Shown: piece after piece, positions 5,344-7,679 of the stretch
How the letters are laid out: every line of letters starts with the position of its first letter
Numbering within the stretch: position 1 is the first letter of the stretch
NCBI GenBank assembly: GCA_031282605.1
Contig: JAITDK010000206.1
Location: forward strand, 1-7,679
DNA length: 7,679 nt
Direction of reading: 5' to 3'
Origin: Oscillospiraceae bacterium
GTDB taxonomy: Bacteria; Bacillota; Clostridia; Christensenellales; Aristaeellaceae
The notes under the pieces: generated by a model
What the model saw: the letters and a program-made list of their open reading frames with translations, nothing else
What the model was told of the DNA's origin: nothing
Database searches by the model: none
Translations under genes and position numbers: made by a program

Positions 5344-6207
5344 ATGTACAGAATCGTAGACAAACAACCCTTGAACGGCGAGGTCACCCGAATGGTGATA
5401 GAGGCGCCGCGCGTGGCAAAGGCCGGAAAGCCGGGGCAATTCCTAATACTGCGCATCGACGAGCGAGGCGAGCGGGTGCCGCTGACGCTGGCCGCCTGCG
5501 ATTCCGTACGCGGGACTGTTACCATTATATTTCAAAAGGTGGGACTGACCACGCATAGGCTGGACGAGCTGGACGTCGGCGGCAGTCTGCGCGACGTGGC
5601 GGGGCCGCTGGGTCGGCCAACCGAGATAGAGGGCGTCAAGCGCGCCGCGCTGCTGGCGGGCGGACTGGGAGTGGCGATCGCGTACCCTATTGCGAAGGCG
5701 CTAAAGGCGCATGGCGCGGACGTGCACGGTTTCCTTGGATTCCGCAGCAGGGATCTAATCATTCTGGAGGATGAGTTCGCGGAGTGCTGTTCGACGTTCG
5801 ACTGCCTGACCGACGACGGATCGAACGGGAGAAAGGGCTTTGTGACGGACGGACTGCGCGCCGCGCTGGAGTCAGGCGAGCGGTTCGACCGCGCGTTCGC
5901 GATAGGACCGCTGCCGATGATGAAGGCCGTGTGCGGCCTGACCGGTAGATTCAGCCTGCCGACGATAGTCAGCATGAATTCCATTATGATCGACGGCACG
6001 GGTATGTGCGGATGCTGTAGGCTGACTGTAGGCGGGCGGGTCAAGTTCGCGTGCGTGGATGGGCCGGACTTCGACGGGAGCCTGGTGGACTTCGACGAGG
6101 CGATGCGGCGCGGTTCGCTTTACCGCGACGAGGAACGGCGCGCGATGCACGAATGCCGCCTGGTTTCAGCGGCCATCGTTCAAGGGAGTGGGGTGGGAGA
6201 GGGATGA
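5344..6207 (+). CDS. nfnA: NfnA: FAD/[2Fe-2S] subunit of NADH-dependent ferredoxin:NADP+ oxidoreductase
   Basis: The 287-residue product is the small, NADH-binding subunit of the NfnAB complex, related to PyrK and ferredoxin-NADP reductase folds. The cytoplasmic complex couples NADPH oxidation to reduction of both NAD+ and ferredoxin, or the reverse, by flavin bifurcation. RVPLTLA (44-50) is the FAD-binding segment of the beta barrel, LLAGGLGVAIAYPIAKAL (103-120) begins the nucleotide-binding domain, and AIGPLPMMKAV (186-196) is its conserved late block. The C-terminal cluster motif DGTGMCGCCR (217-226) plus ACVDGP (236-241) suggests [2Fe-2S] ligation by Asp217, Cys222, Cys225 and Cys237. An Asp in the first position is a known NfnA feature, where PyrK has Cys. 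GAGG (5333-5336) lies 7 bases before the ATG. The stop codon overlaps the nfnB start as ATGA, predicting coupled translation at equal levels. The name SudB or a glutamate-synthase-linked subunit is the main alternative. Confidence 0.9.
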   Translation: MYRIVDKQPLNGEVTRMVIEAPRVAKAGKPGQFLILRIDERGERVPLTLAACDSVRGTVTIIFQKVGLTTHRLDELDVGGSLRDVAGPLGRPTEIEGVKRAALLAGGLGVAIAYPIAKALKAHGADVHGFLGFRSRDLIILEDEFAECCSTFDCLTDDGSNGRKGFVTDGLRAALESGERFDRAFAIGPLPMMKAVCGLTGRFSLPTIVSMNSIMIDGTGMCGCCRLTVGGRVKFACVDGPDFDGSLVDFDEAMRRGSLYRDEERRAMHECRLVSAAIVQGSGVGEG

Positions 6208-7634
6208 GCGGGATGTCAAGCCGGATCAATCGCGAGCCACGCAAGACCGCCATGCCGCTGCTGGACGTCGAACTGCGGCGCACGACGTTCGACGAGGTCG
6301 CGCTGGGCTATACCGGGGATATGGCGATGACGGAGGCGTCGCGGTGCCTGAACTGCCGCAAGCCGCCGTGCGTCGAGGGTTGTCCGGTGTCGGTGCGTAT
6401 ACCCTCATTTATTGGAGCGATACGCGAGGGGGATCCCGCGCGCGCGGACGCCATTATCCGCGAGACCAATGCGCTTCCGGCGATCTGCGGTCGGGTCTGT
6501 CCGCAGGAACGCCAGTGCGAGGCGCTGTGCGTCAGAGGAAAGAACGGCGATCCGGTGGGGATAGGGCGGCTGGAGAGATACGCCGCCGACTGGGTTATTG
6601 CGAATAGCTCGTCTGCGAGGCAAGAGGGCGGCGGGAATGGATTGCCGTTCAAGGGTGAGGAGAGGGCGAGAATAGCCATAGTCGGATCTGGTCCGGCGGG
6701 GTTGTCTGGCGCGGGCACGCTGGCGAGGCTGGGCTATAGAGTGACAGTATTCGAGGCGCTGCACGAGCCAGGCGGCGTGATGACATACGGCATACCGGGA
6801 TTTCGGCTGCCCAAGTCGCTGGTGCGGCGGGAGATAGAGACGCTGCGGGCGATGGGCGTGGAGTTCGAGACGAATATAGTAGCGGGGAAGACCATGTCGC
6901 TTGAGGAGATGTTCGGCGAGGGTTATGCGGCGGCGCTGCTGGGTACGGGAGCGGGACTGCCCGGTTTTTTAGGGATACCGGGAGAGATGCTGGGCGGGGT
7001 GTATTCGGCCAACGAGTTTCTGACGAGGGTGAATCTGATGCGGGGGTATAGGTTCCCGTTGGAGGATACGCCGCTGAAGAGGGTCGGGCGCGCGGTGGTG
7101 GTTGGAGGCGGCAACGTAGCGATGGACGCGGCGAGGTGCGCGATAAGGTTGGGCGCGGAATCGGTGACGTTGGTATATAGGCGCGGGTGGGATGAGATAC
7201 CGGCGCGGGCGGAGGAGATTGACCACGCGAAAGAGGAAGGCGTACGGTTTGAGTTGCTGACGAATCCGGTGGAGTTTGTCGGCGACGAGAAGGGGTTGCT
7301 GAGGGCGGCGCGCTGCGTGAGGATGGAGCTGGGCGAGCCGGACGCGTCGGGGCGCAGGAGGCCAATAGCGGCGAAGGGGAGCGAATTCGCGATGGAGTGC
7401 GACACGGCGGTGTTGGCTATAGGCAGCAGTCCAAACCCGGTGCTGACAAGCGTCACGCGTGAACTGAAGTTGGGTAGGCATGGCGAGATAGAGGCGGAGA
7501 AGGATACCGGCGCGACGAGTATGGATATGGTATACGCGGCGGGCGACGCGGTAAGCGGCGCGGCGACGGTGATCATGGCGATGGGCGGCGGTAGGCGCGC
7601 CGCGCTGGCGATAGATAGGGCGTTGCGGGGGTAA
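6204..7634 (+). CDS. nfnB: NfnB: GltD-like FAD/NADPH and [4Fe-4S] subunit of the ferredoxin:NADP+ oxidoreductase
   Basis: The 476-residue product is the large subunit of NfnAB and a homologue of the glutamate synthase small subunit GltD; its FAD is the bifurcating flavin. The N-terminal domain has Cys48, 51, 56 and 60 (C-x2-C-x4-C-x3-C-P) and Cys95, 99, 105 and 109, enough for the two [4Fe-4S] clusters of the family. Next come the FAD dinucleotide fold IVGSGPAGLSGAG (159-171), the conserved EPGGVMTYGIPGFRLP (188-203), the NADPH fold VVGGGNVAMDAARCAIRLGA (299-318), and the FAD-closing block YAAGDAVSGAATVIMAMGGG (444-463). Length and domain order are complete. The open frame extends upstream to 6051, but only inside nfnA in another frame. 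ATG 6204 overlaps the nfnA stop (ATGA), with GGGAG at 6195-6199; an in-frame ATG at 6213 is a second choice. A free GltD partner is less likely, because no gltB is adjacent and nfnA is coupled. Confidence 0.92.
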   Translation: MSGMSSRINREPRKTAMPLLDVELRRTTFDEVALGYTGDMAMTEASRCLNCRKPPCVEGCPVSVRIPSFIGAIREGDPARADAIIRETNALPAICGRVCPQERQCEALCVRGKNGDPVGIGRLERYAADWVIANSSSARQEGGGNGLPFKGEERARIAIVGSGPAGLSGAGTLARLGYRVTVFEALHEPGGVMTYGIPGFRLPKSLVRREIETLRAMGVEFETNIVAGKTMSLEEMFGEGYAAALLGTGAGLPGFLGIPGEMLGGVYSANEFLTRVNLMRGYRFPLEDTPLKRVGRAVVVGGGNVAMDAARCAIRLGAESVTLVYRRGWDEIPARAEEIDHAKEEGVRFELLTNPVEFVGDEKGLLRAARCVRMELGEPDASGRRRPIAAKGSEFAMECDTAVLAIGSSPNPVLTSVTRELKLGRHGEIEAEKDTGATSMDMVYAAGDAVSGAATVIMAMGGGRRAALAIDRALRG

Positions 7635-7679
7635 CGACATTGGCGGCAGGAAGAGTTCCCCCTCGGCAACAGAGGAGTT

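Noticed and set aside
6649..7669. Long minus-strand frames opposite nfnB, including two of more than 220 codons.
   Set aside because: They are antisense to a complete, strongly conserved gene. Their Pro, Ser, Arg and Ala-rich translations are typical of shadows in GC-rich coding DNA.

Overview
The window reads as chromosomal DNA of an anaerobic Gram-positive bacterium, probably an uncultured Clostridia-like Bacillota. The evidence is strong AGGAGG-type ribosome binding sites, a small DUF1540 protein (a family mostly seen in Clostridia), and an NfnAB-type flavin/iron-sulfur enzyme typical of anaerobes. The genes from 2401 onward are GC-rich yet use ATA and AGG codons freely. The taxonomic call is inference; no rRNA gene or species marker is present. 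All confident genes are on the + strand.

Region 1 (1-1850) is AT-richer and looks acquired. A 350-base leader holds small palindromes and a near-consensus promoter. It drives a 497-residue protein with an N-terminal T5orf172/GIY-YIG nuclease-like domain and about 400 residues I cannot assign. No methyltransferase, integrase or transposase lies beside it.

Region 2 (1851-2400) is a 550-base gap. On the minus strand it holds a hydrophobic open frame that may be a gene remnant cut off at the edge of region 1. It is followed by a fold-rich stretch: a perfect 11-bp inverted repeat, smaller hairpins and three copies of a 9-mer. A probable extended -10 promoter lies within this structure.

Region 3 (2401-4270) carries an FMN-dependent alpha-hydroxy-acid-oxidase-family protein with altered active-site positions. 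Eleven bases downstream is a MagIII-type DNA glycosylase with an iron-sulfur loop. A 56-residue DUF1540 protein with a perfect Shine-Dalgarno follows, then a long hairpin that probably ends the unit.

Region 4 (4271-5261) is a single ProB-like amino acid kinase lacking the PUA domain. Its promoter sits so close to the ATG that the message is probably leaderless.

Region 5 (5262-7634) is an nfnA-nfnB pair joined by an ATGA overlap. The product should exchange electrons between NADH, NADPH and ferredoxin by flavin-based bifurcation. The last 45 bases show nothing I can call.

The core genes look like ordinary chromosomal metabolism and repair, with no obvious shared pathway beyond the nfnAB pair. 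The least explained parts are the GIY-YIG fusion protein and the structured 1851-2400 gap.
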